Notes: a model not told the origin generated them from the letters alone. 64,000 nucleotides of DNA from Thermosynechococcaceae cyanobacterium Okahandja (GCA_041530395.1 CP136945.1:682001-746000); one strand, 5' to 3'. Positions 11,035 to 20,677 are shown, counted from the stretch's first letter. A program made the numbers and translations.

Positions 11035-12351
11035 CTACCACGGGCTGCTGATCAGGGTAAAGGCAGCCCAATAGCGGGGATGGCGAAAATCTTCGGTGCG
11101 GCTCAGTCGTAGGGTTGAGGGTAAGGGCAACTGGGTGGTGCCTAGCCGTAGGTGCTCTCCCTTGGCGATGACATCCCCCCGCAGTAGATGAATCTGTGCT
11201 TGTTGCAGGGCATCACCTTTGGTGCGGCTGTTGGCGAGTTGGCGATAAAACTCACTCATTAAGGCAAGGGTACCCACGTCATCCACGTACCACGTGCTGG
11301 CAACCACAGACTTTACGCCTGCTTGCAGGGCAACGCCCGCAAACCCCAGCTCGGCATTGCGATCGCCCACGGCGGTGCGGCAGGCGCTCAACACCAATAG
11401 CTCTGGTGCCGCGTTGCGCCAACTCAGGCGATTCATTTCGGCCAAGGTAAGCTGCCGATCCCACAGTTGAATGTAGGAGTTCTGGGGGGCACCCGGGCGA
11501 AACTCCGCATGGGTGGCAAAGTGGACAATATCAAAGGATTGACGGCTCAGGCTTTGGTTCAGGTTGCCAAGGGTAAACTGCTGATTTAACAATTCGCGGG
11601 AGTTGGGAGCCGTTGCCCTAAGAAATTGTTGCAGCGTGCGCAGTTCAACGGGTACCGCTGGCAGTGGGCTTAAATTGGCAAATGTGGCTGCCCCCATGGC
11701 CAGCACCCGCGGTTGTTGTAGTGGCCGATAGCGCTGGTCAATTAGGTTAAAGGCGGGAATGCGACTCAGTTGATACCTTTCAATTAAAAACGTCTCACCA
11801 TCATGGAGAGCAGCAAGGGGCAAGGTGCGCACGCCACCCCCGAGGCAAAATAACAGCACCTCGATCCCTTGGGGTTTGAGGTACGCCTCTTCAAAGGGTT
11901 CAATAATCCAACGGTGTAGCTGGCGGGCAGTGGTGAAATAGTCCACCGTTTGCAGCGGATGGGAAACGGCCCACTGAAACGACTGCGCCACGGGTAAAAA
12001 AATCTCTTGGCGAGCCTCAGGTAAGTCCACCACCACCGGCGCTTGATTGGGCGTAATTAAAACAAGGTGCAGGTCTTGGGGGCGGGGAATCACCCAAAGT
12101 ACCGCCGTTTTCTTGCCGGTGGCACGGCTAATTTGATCGAGGCTGCGGGCGATCGCCACCGGATCTTGGGTCACGGCGGCCACCTCCCGGCCAAAATAGT
12201 CGTCGTACTCCTCCTTAATGCGGGTCTCCATATTTAGCACAGCACGGCTGAGACCCACAGGCACCGTTGGCACAGCCGTCGCTCGCGGGCTGGCCATAAT
12301 ACCAAGGCAAAAACTCACCGAGGCGATCGCCCCCCAACGCAACAGAACCAT
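11035..12351 (-). CDS. CHAT domain-containing protein (caspase-like)
   Basis: 438 residues. An N-terminal signal-like segment (IASVSFCLGIMASPRATA) suggests export. The C-terminal two thirds is a CHAT domain with both members of the caspase-type dyad: His281 in HFATHAEF and Cys324 in LVLSACRTAVGD. CHAT proteases often cleave partner proteins in bacterial defence or death systems, and cyanobacteria carry many, usually fused to TPRs. This one has no TPRs and no obvious partner next to it. Four TGTGAACTTA-like repeats lie immediately upstream of its start. Confidence 0.85.
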   Translation of the reverse strand: MVLLRWGAIASVSFCLGIMASPRATAVPTVPVGLSRAVLNMETRIKEEYDDYFGREVAAVTQDPVAIARSLDQISRATGKKTAVLWVIPRPQDLHLVLITPNQAPVVVDLPEARQEIFLPVAQSFQWAVSHPLQTVDYFTTARQLHRWIIEPFEEAYLKPQGIEVLLFCLGGGVRTLPLAALHDGETFLIERYQLSRIPAFNLIDQRYRPLQQPRVLAMGAATFANLSPLPAVPVELRTLQQFLRATAPNSRELLNQQFTLGNLNQSLSRQSFDIVHFATHAEFRPGAPQNSYIQLWDRQLTLAEMNRLSWRNAAPELLVLSACRTAVGDRNAELGFAGVALQAGVKSVVASTWYVDDVGTLALMSEFYRQLANSRTKGDALQQAQIHLLRGDVIAKGEHLRLGTTQLPLPSTLRLSRTEDFRHPRYWAAFTLISSPW

Positions 12352-12354
12352 GGT

Positions 12355-12400
12355 TGTGAACTTATCCTGTGAACTTATTGTATGAACTGATGTGAACTTA
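12355..12400. repeat. Short tandem repeats between dnaB and the CHAT gene
   Basis: The 10-mer TGTGAACTTA occurs at 12355-12364, 12368-12377 and 12391-12400, with a two-mismatch copy TATGAACTGA at 12381-12390. Start-to-start spacings are 13, 13 and 10 bp. They fill the 75-bp gap between dnaB and the CHAT gene, ending at the CHAT start codon region. They could be binding sites for a regulator of the CHAT gene or simple slippage repeats. Confidence 0.6.
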
Positions 12401-12426
12401 GTCGATTAGACGCTCAGCCATCATCC

Positions 12427-13782
12427 TCAGGCTAAATCCCGCGCCAAGTTTTCAAAGCGAGTGTACTGGGGATCAAATAATAGTTTAACAGTGCCCACCG
12501 GCCCATTCCGGTGCTTTGCTAACAAGAGTTCACAAATACCGCGATCCGGTGTGTCGGGATTGTAATATTCATCGCGGTAGAGCAAAATAACCAGATCCGC
12601 ATCCTGCTCAATCGACCCCGACTCTCGTAAATCTGACATCAGCGGGCGTTTATTTTGGCGGGCTTCCACGCCACGGCTCAGCTGCGACAGAGCAATGACC
12701 GGCACATTCAGTTCCCGCGCCAACCCCTTGAGGGCGCGAGTAATTTTTGAAAGTTCTTGCACCCGCCCCTCGCTACTTTCTTCGCTGCCCATCAGTTGCA
12801 GGTAATCAATGAGGATGAGTCCTAGCCCGTTAGCGTGTTCCGCATGGAGCCGCCGTGCGGTCGAGCGAATTTCCCCCAGACTGGGGTTGGGGGTATCGTC
12901 AATGTAAATCGGTAGTTGGGAGAGCACGCCAATGGCGCGGCTGAGGGGTTCCCACTGGTGCTGGCTAATCCGTCCTGCCCGTAGGTAATTACTGTCAATG
13001 CGGGCTTCACTGGCCAGCAGCCGTTGCACCAATTGCTCTTTCGACATTTCTAGGCTGTAGATGGCCACCCCAAGGTGATGGATTTCGGCAATACGACGGG
13101 CAATTTGCAGGGCGATCGCCGTTTTGCCCATGGAAGGCCGCCCGGCAATAATAATTAAATCCGAGCGTTGAAAGCCTTGGGTTAAGTTGTCGAGGTCATA
13201 AAAATTACAGGAGAGCCCGGGCTGCACATTGCCAATGGCGCGCTGCTCTAGCTCCGTAAAGGTGCGGGTGAGAATCTCGTCCGTGCGGGTCAGCCCCTGC
13301 TGAATCCGATCCTGCGTCACACTAAAAATTTGCTGCTCCGACTGATCCAAAATTGCATCCAGGCTGAGACTGTTGTCATAGGCCAACTTCACAACATTGG
13401 TTCCCGCCTCAATCAGCTTGCGGCGCAGGTACTTCTCCTTGACCAGTAGGGCATAGCGGTCAATGTTGATGGCACTGACCGTGCGATCCAGCAATTCGGC
13501 AATTTTGTTCTGGCCGCCCACTTTTTCAAGCAACCCCTGATCCTGTAACCATGCCGTTACACAAAGAAAATCTGTGGGGCTGCCCTGACTGTGCAGGGAT
13601 AGGGCGGCACGATAAATATCGCGGTGGGCACTGAGGTAAAATGCCTCCACCGGCAAAATATCAATAACGCGGTTAATCGCCTCTGGGTCTAAGAGAATAC
13701 CCCCCAAAATCCACTCTTCCGCTTCAAGATTCTGGGGGGGCAGTAATTGGCTATCGGGTTGGAAGCTCGGCTCTTGCACCAT
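12427..13782 (-). CDS. dnaB: Replicative DNA helicase DnaB
   Basis: 451 residues without an intein. The N-terminal DnaB domain (LPPQNLEAEEWILGGILLDP) recruits primase. The RecA-like C-terminal domain has Walker A (GRPSMGKTAIALQIARR, about residue 213), Walker B (LGLILIDYLQLM) and the arginine-containing C-terminal motif (EQDADLVILLYRDEYYNP). It is the hexameric 5'-3' helicase of the replication fork. It lies 14 bp downstream of rplI on the same strand, the common rplI-dnaB arrangement. Confidence 0.97.
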   Translation of the reverse strand: MVQEPSFQPDSQLLPPQNLEAEEWILGGILLDPEAINRVIDILPVEAFYLSAHRDIYRAALSLHSQGSPTDFLCVTAWLQDQGLLEKVGGQNKIAELLDRTVSAINIDRYALLVKEKYLRRKLIEAGTNVVKLAYDNSLSLDAILDQSEQQIFSVTQDRIQQGLTRTDEILTRTFTELEQRAIGNVQPGLSCNFYDLDNLTQGFQRSDLIIIAGRPSMGKTAIALQIARRIAEIHHLGVAIYSLEMSKEQLVQRLLASEARIDSNYLRAGRISQHQWEPLSRAIGVLSQLPIYIDDTPNPSLGEIRSTARRLHAEHANGLGLILIDYLQLMGSEESSEGRVQELSKITRALKGLARELNVPVIALSQLSRGVEARQNKRPLMSDLRESGSIEQDADLVILLYRDEYYNPDTPDRGICELLLAKHRNGPVGTVKLLFDPQYTRFENLARDLA

Positions 13783-13796
13783 TGAGCATCACAACA

Positions 13797-14255
13797 CTAG
13801 TCGGGAACAACTTGAATGTTAAGCTTGACACTCACTTCCGGATGGAGCTTGATGTCTGCGGTATAGGTGCCCAATTTGCGAATATCCGGCAGGTGCATAT
13901 CGCGGCGGTCAATTGTCTCACCTGTAATGGCCTGAATGGCATCCGCCACATCCTGAGGGGTAACACTGCCAAACAGGGTGTCGTTCTCACCTACTGGCAT
14001 TGAAATCGTGATTGTAGCCAGTTTTTCGAGGGCGGCTTTTTGTTTTTCGGCAACCCCCTTCAGTTCCGCTAGGCGCTGCCGCTCCAACTCCTGCAGCCGG
14101 GCAACACGGCGCAGCGCACTGGCGGTTGCAGGCTCCGCAATCCCTTTTGGCAACAGATAGTTACGGGCATAGCCGGGGGCGACCTCTACCACTTGACCCA
14201 TCCGCCCAAGTTTATTCACTGTTTCATTCAAGACGACCTGCACCCGCTTTGCCAT
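13797..14255 (-). CDS. rplI: 50S ribosomal protein L9
   Basis: 152 residues. The N-terminal domain ([33 protein letters not shown]) binds 23S rRNA. A long connecting helix (residues 45-75) leads to the C-terminal domain ([11 protein letters not shown]). Length and domain order are typical of L9. It heads the rplI-dnaB pair on the minus strand and is separated from psaJ by a good terminator. Confidence 0.97.
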   Translation of the reverse strand: MAKRVQVVLNETVNKLGRMGQVVEVAPGYARNYLLPKGIAEPATASALRRVARLQELERQRLAELKGVAEKQKAALEKLATITISMPVGENDTLFGSVTPQDVADAIQAITGETIDRRDMHLPDIRKLGTYTADIKLHPEVSVKLNIQVVPD

Positions 14256-14380
14256 GGGTATCCTCTTTGTTCTCGTTAGACTCTACAAACTTAACAGCCC
14301 TAGCCAGCCAACGGCTCAATGCTGTTTTAGGACAAATAATTATTGTACAGGGTTTTGGTGGTGCAGATCTGCTTCCCAAC

Positions 14381-14410
14381 AAAAAAGGGCAGAATCCGTG
14401 TTCCACCCTT
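14381..14410 (-). terminator. Rho-independent terminator after psaF-psaJ
   Basis: Read on the minus strand, AAGGGTGGAA pairs with TTCTGCCCTT (10 bp with two G-T wobbles) around a six-base loop and is followed directly by TTTTTT on that strand (14386 down to 14381). It lies about 30 bp after the psaJ stop. Confidence 0.75.
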
Positions 14411-14441
14411 GTGCTGCAATTCAGGTAATATGGCGGATTCC

Positions 14442-14573
14442 CTAGAGGGGATGAAATAACAAGTCTGGGTAAAAACGATTGAACTCGATCAGAATACCGG
14501 CGGTAATGGTCATCCACACAGCGGCAAGGACAGGGGCAGTTGAGAGATAGGTCAGTAGGTGTTTGGTTTGCAT
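14442..14573 (-). CDS. psaJ: Photosystem I subunit IX (PsaJ)
   Basis: A 43-residue protein. It begins [17 protein letters not shown], has one membrane span ([17 protein letters not shown]), and ends [13 protein letters not shown], the standard PsaJ C-terminus. PsaJ is a single-span subunit at the edge of the PSI core that packs against PsaF and binds chlorophylls. GAGT/AAGGGA-type purines precede the ATG. It follows psaF by 12 bp, the usual psaF-psaJ operon. Confidence 0.95.
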   Translation of the reverse strand: MQTKHLLTYLSTAPVLAAVWMTITAGILIEFNRFYPDLLFHPL

Positions 14574-14585
14574 GGAAGGGACTCC

Positions 14586-15080
14586 TTAGCGGGGGGAAAC
14601 GGTAATTTCACTATCTTTGGCGGTGAGTTCACCCGAGGCTAGCTCTTTGAGGGCGGCAAGGGGCCAAGCAAAGCCGGTGAGCATACACTTAATGGCAAGG
14701 GGCACATCAATGATGATTTCTTTTTCATTGGCTTCGCCACTGTCACGCACGGCAATCAGGTAGGCACGACCCACCCAACCAATCCAACCCGTGATGAACA
14801 GAAAGAGGGCGCTGGGAATTAAAAAGTCGCCCGCCCGGCTGAGACGACCATCCACCACGAGGTGGGGTAGCCCATCCTCACCACACAGGGCTTGGCTGTA
14901 GCGCTCAAAACGCTTTTGCCCCGAGGCGGGATCAGCCGTTGTGTTCAGCGCCGCAGCGGCACGTTTTTGAAATGCTGGCGAGTCTTTACAGGGGACGAGT
15001 CCCGCCACATCGGCAGAGGCAAGGGGCGTAATGCCAATCCACAGACTCAAGACTAGAAGTAGGGCTAACAATCGACGCAT
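14586..15080 (-). CDS. psaF: Photosystem I subunit III (PsaF)
   Basis: 164 residues. The signal peptide ([19 protein letters not shown], cleavage about residue 23) leads to a lumenal domain with the conserved cysteine pair ([10 protein letters not shown] and [11 protein letters not shown]) and then a membrane helix ([20 protein letters not shown]). PsaF lies beside PsaJ; in plants and algae its lumenal helix docks plastocyanin or cytochrome c6, while the cyanobacterial form lacks the long Lys-rich extension, as here. First gene of the psaF-psaJ unit. Confidence 0.97.
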   Translation of the reverse strand: MRRLLALLLVLSLWIGITPLASADVAGLVPCKDSPAFQKRAAAALNTTADPASGQKRFERYSQALCGEDGLPHLVVDGRLSRAGDFLIPSALFLFITGWIGWVGRAYLIAVRDSGEANEKEIIIDVPLAIKCMLTGFAWPLAALKELASGELTAKDSEITVSPR

Positions 15081-15351
15081 GGAAGTGTTGTCCTCAAATG
15101 CAGACAGGTCAAAGTGTTTTCCAGAAGAATCAGCAGCAACTCCCGCAAGAGTTACACTGGCCCTTGGAAGGCGGAAGCCCCCCCAAAAGCTGACATCATT
15201 TTAACGGATGGACTTGAACCCAACTCCTCGCAGAAAGTTAATAATTTTTACAACACTGCTGAGCAGCCAATGTTTGCCCTAGCGATGGCTCTATCCTGCC
15301 ACTATTTCCCCTCTCGCTGGCCAAAGCCATAAATGCTATAGATAATAGCCA

Positions 15352-15510
15352 TTGAGCGCCCTAGCCCCCTTTGCTAGACTGGGGGTGTGCTCTCATCGGG
15401 GTCGTAGTCCTGAACGTTGATTGAGCGTGTGGTGCTGGCTTGCGGGCATACGCTGAGTGTTCTGGCTGCTAGGCTTCAAACAGACTTAGGGGGCAACCTT
15501 TTGTTTTTCC
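15352..15510 (+). ncRNA. Candidate structured small RNA (6S-like rod)
   Basis: The 450-bp gap between psaF and the cyclase has no convincing gene. A -10-like TATAGATAAT (15337-15346) precedes a stretch with nested pairing: CCTAGC (15360-15365) with GCTAGG (15467-15472), GAAC (15412-15415) with GTTC (15459-15462), AGCGT (15424-15428) with ACGCT (15450-15454), plus a GCCCCCT/AGGGGGC outer pair. A T-rich tract (15499-15518) follows. A long rod with a central bubble is the architecture of 6S RNA, but no sequence signature was recognised. It could instead be a long leader of the cyclase mRNA. Confidence 0.35.
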
Positions 15511-15531
15511 TTTGTTTTGTGCCACTGCCCC

Positions 15532-16701
15532 ATGGATGCTGACGTTGCCTTTAATCTACCGGATCAGAAACTTCTGGAGGCACTGCCCCCACAGCAACTG
15601 GTGGCCATTATTTTCCGGCAACAGCAAATTATTGATCACCTGCGTCACATCCTGTCTCAGCTTCCCCATGGCCCAGAACTCATTCACCCTGAGATCCCGC
15701 CTCCGGCAGAACCCCATCTGGCACTGGTGACCGATGAAACGATGTGCTATTTCCCCTTGACGGGTGGAACGTGCTGGACTATTGGCCGCAGTGAAGACAA
15801 TGCAATTGTTTTGGCCGATCGCTGGATGTCGCGTACCCACGCCATGATTCAACGCATGGGGCAAGGGGAGTTTTACTTAATTGATCTTGGCAGCCGCAAT
15901 GGCACGTTTGTGAATGGTCGGCGGGTGAGTATTCCAGTGCCACTCCACAATGGCGATCGCATCACCTTTGGTCAGACGGAACTAGATTTTTTTAATGAGC
16001 CGCTGCCACCGTTGTTTAGCGAGAGCGCCACCCTGAGCTTACCGCAGTCGGAAGGCTCTGCCACCGCACTGCTGCACGTGCGGCGACTGTTAACCGTACT
16101 GGTGGTGGATATTCGTGACTTTACCCAATTGACCCGCCAACTCGATGAAGAACTGCTCTCAGAAGTCATTGGCACATGGTTTCATCGCGCCGGTGAAATT
16201 ATTCGTCAGTACGGCAGTTGGGTCGATAAATACATTGGCGATGCTGTGATGGCCGTTTGGATCTATGAAAGTGAGGAAATTGGCTACCAACAGATTTGCC
16301 ATGCCCTTGCGGCACTCGAAGATCTGCGGGTGATGACCGAACAACTCCACCAGCAGTATCCCCTACCCGCACCGCTGCGGATTGGTGCCGGGGTCAATAC
16401 CGGCTATGCCATGGTTGGCAACACGGGCAGTGGCGATCGCCCCGACTATACCGCCTTAGGGGATACGGTCAACGCCGCCTTCCGGCTAGAAAGTGCCACC
16501 AAAACCATCCAAGCAGATATTGCCATGGGGGCAACGACCTACCATTACCTTGTCGTCAACTGCCCAACCGTTGTCCCCTTCCGTCCCCAGGTCCTGAGCC
16601 TCAAAGGGTATGAAACGCCGGTACCTGCCTATGTTGGCACATTTGCTGACTTGCATAACTTCTTGGCAAAAGCCTTAAAGCGTAATGATACCTTGCATTA
16701 G
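15532..16701 (+). CDS. FHA domain-containing class III adenylate cyclase
   Basis: 389 residues from the ATG at 15532 (MDADVAFNLPDQKLLEAL). After a short helical N-terminus comes an FHA phosphothreonine-binding domain (about residues 75-150: GRSEDNAIVLADRWMSRTH, LGSRNGTFVNGRRV). A class III nucleotide cyclase domain (about 183-350) follows, with both metal-binding aspartates (VVDIRDFT, YIGDAVMAVW). Lys in VDKYIGD and Thr in DYTALGD fit the adenylate-specific pair of cyanobacterial enzymes. It probably makes cAMP in response to a phosphorylated partner. There is no transmembrane segment, so it acts in the cytoplasm. Confidence 0.9.
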   Translation: MDADVAFNLPDQKLLEALPPQQLVAIIFRQQQIIDHLRHILSQLPHGPELIHPEIPPPAEPHLALVTDETMCYFPLTGGTCWTIGRSEDNAIVLADRWMSRTHAMIQRMGQGEFYLIDLGSRNGTFVNGRRVSIPVPLHNGDRITFGQTELDFFNEPLPPLFSESATLSLPQSEGSATALLHVRRLLTVLVVDIRDFTQLTRQLDEELLSEVIGTWFHRAGEIIRQYGSWVDKYIGDAVMAVWIYESEEIGYQQICHALAALEDLRVMTEQLHQQYPLPAPLRIGAGVNTGYAMVGNTGSGDRPDYTALGDTVNAAFRLESATKTIQADIAMGATTYHYLVVNCPTVVPFRPQVLSLKGYETPVPAYVGTFADLHNFLAKALKRNDTLH

Positions 16702-16729
16702 CTTCTTGGGCAGGAAGCCCCGCACCCTA
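16698..16729 (+). repeat. 32-bp repeat, IS200/IS605-type end candidate (copy 1)
   Basis: These 32 bp match the reverse complement of 38289-38320 at 28 positions. The core GGAAGCCCCGCAC can form a small hairpin (GGGC/GCCC here, GCGGG/CCCGC in the other copy), as seen at subterminal ends of Y1-transposase elements. It lies 80 bp upstream of the decayed tnpB, so it may be the left end of that element. It overlaps the cyclase stop codon. Confidence 0.5.
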
Positions 16730-16809
16730 GCCCTAACCCCCCGCGGCCCCCTTGCCCCCGTTGGCACAGCCGCCCAAATTAGGGTCGGTAGAAGTGCTAC
16801 ATTTACCTT

Positions 16810-17505
16810 ATGCGAATGGCCTACCAGTATCGACTACAGCCCACCTCTGAGCAGCGGTGTCTGATGAACTGCTGCCCGGTCAATACCTGTCCTCTAGGGG
16901 TCAGCATCGCTGAACCCAGAGAACAGCCCGATTATTACAGTCAGAAGTGCGCTCTGGTGCCCTTCGAGGCAGAGCGGCTTGAGTACAAAGACATTCACTC
17001 CCAAGTGCTTCAGGGCATGGTGAAGCGGGTCAACTTGGCCTTTGAGCACTTTATCAAAGGGGACTGTTGCGGCAAGCCGCAGTTCATTTGCAATATGGCT
17101 CGACGCGCTAAGCCGAAACAAGGAGAAGATGGAGCGTACCTGCCCAGTGGTCAAGCGGCTAAGTCTGGGCTGAACAAAAGTTTTGCTGATGCTGGGATAG
17201 CTGGGTTCTTGAACAATATCCTGCCTTACAAAGCTGCGAACGCTGGTAAGCGGGTTGTGAAGGTTAACCCCGCGGGCACATCCCAACATTGCGCAATGTG
17301 TCTGAACCGAGTTCCCAAGGAACCCTCTGACCGTTGGCATGATTGCCCCCACTGCGGAGCCTCTCTGCCGCGAGATGTGAACTCTGGGATACTCATCAAG
17401 ACAGTGGGTCTAGGGCAATGCCTCCGGCACGGCAAAGCCAAACGGCTCACGATAAAACGCGAATCTGGGGCAACCCGGAGGAGAAGCCCGCGTTGTACCG
17501 CCTAA
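16810..17505 (+). pseudogene. Decayed TnpB (IS200/IS605 family), internally deleted
   Basis: An open frame of 231 residues where TnpB proteins have about 400. The N-terminus (MRMAYQYRLQPTSEQ) and residues to about 95 match the TnpB start. The frame then jumps to the C-terminal part with the zinc finger (HCAMC and DCPHC) and a RuvC-III-like PRDVNSGILIK. The middle, holding the RuvC-I Asp and RuvC-II Glu, is missing, so it cannot be an active RNA-guided nuclease. No tnpA is nearby. The frame stays open despite the deletion, which suggests a fairly recent event. Confidence 0.8.
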
Positions 17506-17562
17506 GCGGTCGGCGTCGGGAGTATGTTACTTCACCCCTTGTTGTATTCAGGACATAACGCT

Positions 17563-18201
17563 TTGGGCGTTGATTTACGCAGCTACGTTTACCTTGATTC
17601 GCTGCAACCGCAGCACGCCGCCTACTTAGGGACAGTGGCGCAAGGCTTCTTGCCCCTGCCCGGCGACTGCTCCCTGTGGGTGGAAATTTCCCCCGGCATT
17701 GATGTGAATCGGCTGTTGGATATTGCCCTCAAAGCAGCGGTCGTGCGCCCGGGGGTCCTCTTTATCGAGCGGCTCTACGGCTTATTAGAGGTACACTCCG
17801 GCAACCAAGGGGAAGTGCGTGCCGCCGGTGCGGCCATTTTGCAGGCCATGGGAGCACGGATTCAAGACTGCCTACGGCCACGGGTCATTTCCAGCCAAGT
17901 CATCCGCAACATTGATGCCCACCACACCCAACTCATTAACCGCTCCCGCCGTGGCAATATGATTTTAGCGGGGCAAACCCTTTATGTGTTTGAGGTGGAG
18001 CCAGCCGCCTATGCCGCCCTTGCCGCTAACGAAGCCGAAAAGGCGGCGCTCATTAATATCTTGCAAATTTCCGCCGTTGGCAGCTTTGGTCGCCTGTTTT
18101 TGGGGGGGGCAGAGCGGGATATTCTGGCGGCACAGCGAGCCGTGCTAGCGGCGATGGAACGCTTGCCTGGGCGAGATTCCTTTAGCGATCGCCGCGAGTA
18201 G
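17563..18201 (+). CDS. ccmP: Carboxysome shell protein CcmP (tandem BMC domain)
   Basis: 212 residues from a TTG at 17563 ([18 protein letters not shown]), the length of known CcmP; an ATG-free extension to 17524 looks non-native, and AGGA lies about eight bases before the TTG. Two BMC-like halves occur: residues about 5-105 ([33 protein letters not shown]) and about 110-205 ([17 protein letters not shown]). CcmP forms stacked pseudohexameric trimers with a gated pore in the beta-carboxysome shell. It is a satellite gene here, not linked to the main ccm cluster. Its 3' end overlaps the convergent helicase gene by 20 bp. Confidence 0.88.
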   Translation: MGVDLRSYVYLDSLQPQHAAYLGTVAQGFLPLPGDCSLWVEISPGIDVNRLLDIALKAAVVRPGVLFIERLYGLLEVHSGNQGEVRAAGAAILQAMGARIQDCLRPRVISSQVIRNIDAHHTQLINRSRRGNMILAGQTLYVFEVEPAAYAALAANEAEKAALINILQISAVGSFGRLFLGGAERDILAAQRAVLAAMERLPGRDSFSDRRE

Positions 18202-20491
18202 CCACGCCCCATTCCTCTAGCTTTTCCTTCAGGAAAGGTAAAAAATTGCAGGGCGACTGGGGCTGGAGTTCGTAGTGGCCGCGCCAGTTAAAGCTCGGCC
18301 AAAAGGGAGCTTGGGAGGCTGCTGCCAGCCAGAGGAGTCGCTTGGCACGGGTCATGGCCACATAGAGGAGGCGATACTCTTCGGCGGTCTTGGCGGCCTG
18401 TGCTTTCTGCCATGCCTGCTGGGCATTTGGAATGGGTTGGCCGTGGGAGTAGGCACGAATTTGGGCACGAGTGACCGCGCTAAAGTCCACATCCCCAAGG
18501 AAGCGCGCATTTGCCGCCACCCATGACTCACCGGGCAGGCTCTTGGCCTCTAAAAACGGCACAAAGACGGCATCCCAGTCTAATCCCTTGGCTTTGTGCA
18601 TCGTCAGAATGGTCACTTGGCGAGGGCAAACGTAGCGACTGTGGAGGTCTTCCATTTCTACCGAGGCAAAGGTATCCTCCGCAACAATTCCCTGCCAAAT
18701 GGGTGCTAAATGCTCCCACAGTTGGGGTTCCTGCTGCTGACTCAGGTGGTAAATGAGGCGATCGGTGGTGGCCAGCTCCGCCGCATTGTAGCCCAGCCGT
18801 TGGGCACAGTAGGTCATCAGGGGAAATAGGGATAGCTGCAAGCGTGCCCGTAACAAATCATGGCAGCACTGCCGTGCCTGCAACACGTCGGGGGAGGCCG
18901 GTGCATCCAACGGCCCCGGGTAGAGGAACACTTCTGGCTGTACCGCCAGCCGATCAAGGTTTTGGGCGGGGATGATGCCCCGTTCCACTAGGACAGTGAG
19001 TGCGGCCTTAACGCGATCGGGGGAGTAGGGACAGTAAAGAAACTCCAGAATCTCAAACAGTTCTCTGGGAACATGGGAACGCCGCTCGACCCCAGCCACG
19101 TCAAGGATCGTAAGGCCAAGGGAGCGGAGATCCTCTTTTAGGCCAAACTCCGCCGGCGATCGCAACACTTCATCTAAGAAGCGCCCCTGCTTGTTTTGGC
19201 GGACTAAAATGGCCACCGTGGCCTCGGGGTGCTCTGCAAACACCGCCGCAATCCGCGCCACCAACTGTTGAGCCGTGTCCATGACCGTTTGTGGGTAAAC
19301 AATTTCCACCCCTTGACCCCAGGGGGGTGGGTTGGCATCCGGCTGGGGGTCACCGGCAGCGACCGGTTCAATCTCCTGAAATCGGAAGGGTGGCTCCTGC
19401 TGCGCGTAGGCTTGGTTTGCCCAGGCCACAAGGTAATTCGCGGCTTTAATGACCAGCGGCGTACAGCGACCCGCTTGGGTCATGGCATAAAAGGCCTGTT
19501 GTTGGGCACACTGATCACAAAACTCGTTAAAGAACAGGGGATCAGCCGCGGTAAAGGACGAGTTAATGGCCTGGTTGGGGTCCCCTACCCGCACCACGTT
19601 CACCACGTTGGCATCGCTAGCATCGGTGGCGAGCAAGTGCAGTAACCGGGACTGCAAGGGTGTTGAGTCTTGGGCTTCGTCCTCAAAGACGGCATAGACC
19701 CGCTGTTGCCACTCCCGCCGATAGTGGGCATCGGCTTCGAGGACCTGCACCGCCGCCAAAATCATTTCATCGTAGTCAATTTGCTCCCGTGCCAAGAGGT
19801 GCTGCTGGTAAAGTTCCAACAGATCGGCGGCAATCTCTAAAAAGGGGTAGGGATCCGTTGCTAGGGCGCTGTGGTGACTTAACTGGCGCAAATCGGCGGG
19901 ACTGAGAAAGGCGCTGCGGGCACTGGTAATCACCGTTTTGGCAAAGTCTTTGAGAATGCTGCTGATTAAGGCATGGCGACGGGTGAGTTGCTCACTGTGC
20001 AGGGGAAGCTGCGCATCGGCTCCCTGAATGAGGCGCTGCATTTGCTCGGGGTGCGATCGCGCCCACTGCTCCACACACAGGCGACACAGCCGCTGCTGTT
20101 CATACTCAGATAGTAAGTTCTCGGCCCTGCCCTGCCACGTGGGGGCGGCAATTTTGAGGGCCAAGCTGTGGAGTGTTTGCACACTAAAGCCACTGCGGGT
20201 CAGCCCCATCCGGTTCAGATACTGGCGAATACGCACCTTAATGTTGGCCGCCGCCGAGCGGCTGTAGGTAACAACCAGTAACTGCCGCTGCCTATCTAAT
20301 TTCTTCAGGGCAATTTTCTTCAGGGCAATGGCGATCGCTGCTCCCACCGCCATCCCATGGGACTTACCCGCCCCCGGCACCGCCGAGACCGCCAGCAACC
20401 CTCCCGGCCAGTCCGCAATCTGCCGCTGCCCCGGACGCAGTTGCGCCTTCAACGCGTTCATCGAAGCTGCCAGAAAATCAGAGACCGTCAC
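18182..20491 (-). CDS. UvrD/Rep-like superfamily 1 ATP-dependent helicase
   Basis: 769 residues from a GTG start. SF1A motifs in order: Q-like motif and Walker A ([14 protein letters not shown], about residue 37), Ia ([10 protein letters not shown]), II ([13 protein letters not shown]), III ([13 protein letters not shown]), V ([17 protein letters not shown]) and VI ([14 protein letters not shown]). This is a 3'-5' DNA helicase of the UvrD/PcrA/Rep group, probably in repair or replication restart. It diverges from canonical UvrD in size and linker, so it may be the cyanobacterial paralogue rather than UvrD itself. Confidence 0.9.
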   Translation of the reverse strand: MTVSDFLAASMNALKAQLRPGQRQIADWPGGLLAVSAVPGAGKSHGMAVGAAIAIALKKIALKKLDRQRQLLVVTYSRSAAANIKVRIRQYLNRMGLTRSGFSVQTLHSLALKIAAPTWQGRAENLLSEYEQQRLCRLCVEQWARSHPEQMQRLIQGADAQLPLHSEQLTRRHALISSILKDFAKTVITSARSAFLSPADLRQLSHHSALATDPYPFLEIAADLLELYQQHLLAREQIDYDEMILAAVQVLEADAHYRREWQQRVYAVFEDEAQDSTPLQSRLLHLLATDASDANVVNVVRVGDPNQAINSSFTAADPLFFNEFCDQCAQQQAFYAMTQAGRCTPLVIKAANYLVAWANQAYAQQEPPFRFQEIEPVAAGDPQPDANPPPWGQGVEIVYPQTVMDTAQQLVARIAAVFAEHPEATVAILVRQNKQGRFLDEVLRSPAEFGLKEDLRSLGLTILDVAGVERRSHVPRELFEILEFLYCPYSPDRVKAALTVLVERGIIPAQNLDRLAVQPEVFLYPGPLDAPASPDVLQARQCCHDLLRARLQLSLFPLMTYCAQRLGYNAAELATTDRLIYHLSQQQEPQLWEHLAPIWQGIVAEDTFASVEMEDLHSRYVCPRQVTILTMHKAKGLDWDAVFVPFLEAKSLPGESWVAANARFLGDVDFSAVTRAQIRAYSHGQPIPNAQQAWQKAQAAKTAEEYRLLYVAMTRAKRLLWLAAASQAPFWPSFNWRGHYELQPQSPCNFLPFLKEKLEEWGVATRGDR

Positions 20492-20677
20492 TGCATCATG
20501 ACTCGGGTAACAAGAGCTAAAGATTTATTACAAAACCCCAGCAAGTGGCATGGATTCTTGGAAAACCGTATAATAAGATACAGAAAGTCTAGGCAAGAGT
20601 CTTTCTCAAATTAAGGTTCGTTTAAAATTACCGCTGTGTAGGCGGCCTTACCTTCACCTAGGAGCTTTGTTTTTATT

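Noticed and set aside
12427..13782. Intein in dnaB, common in cyanobacteria
   Set aside because: The protein is a continuous 451 residues with intact Walker A and no intein block motifs.
15205..15290. tRNA-like T-arm GGGTTCAAGTCC on the minus strand near psaF
   Set aside because: The flanking bases do not form the T stem and no acceptor, D or anticodon arms could be found.
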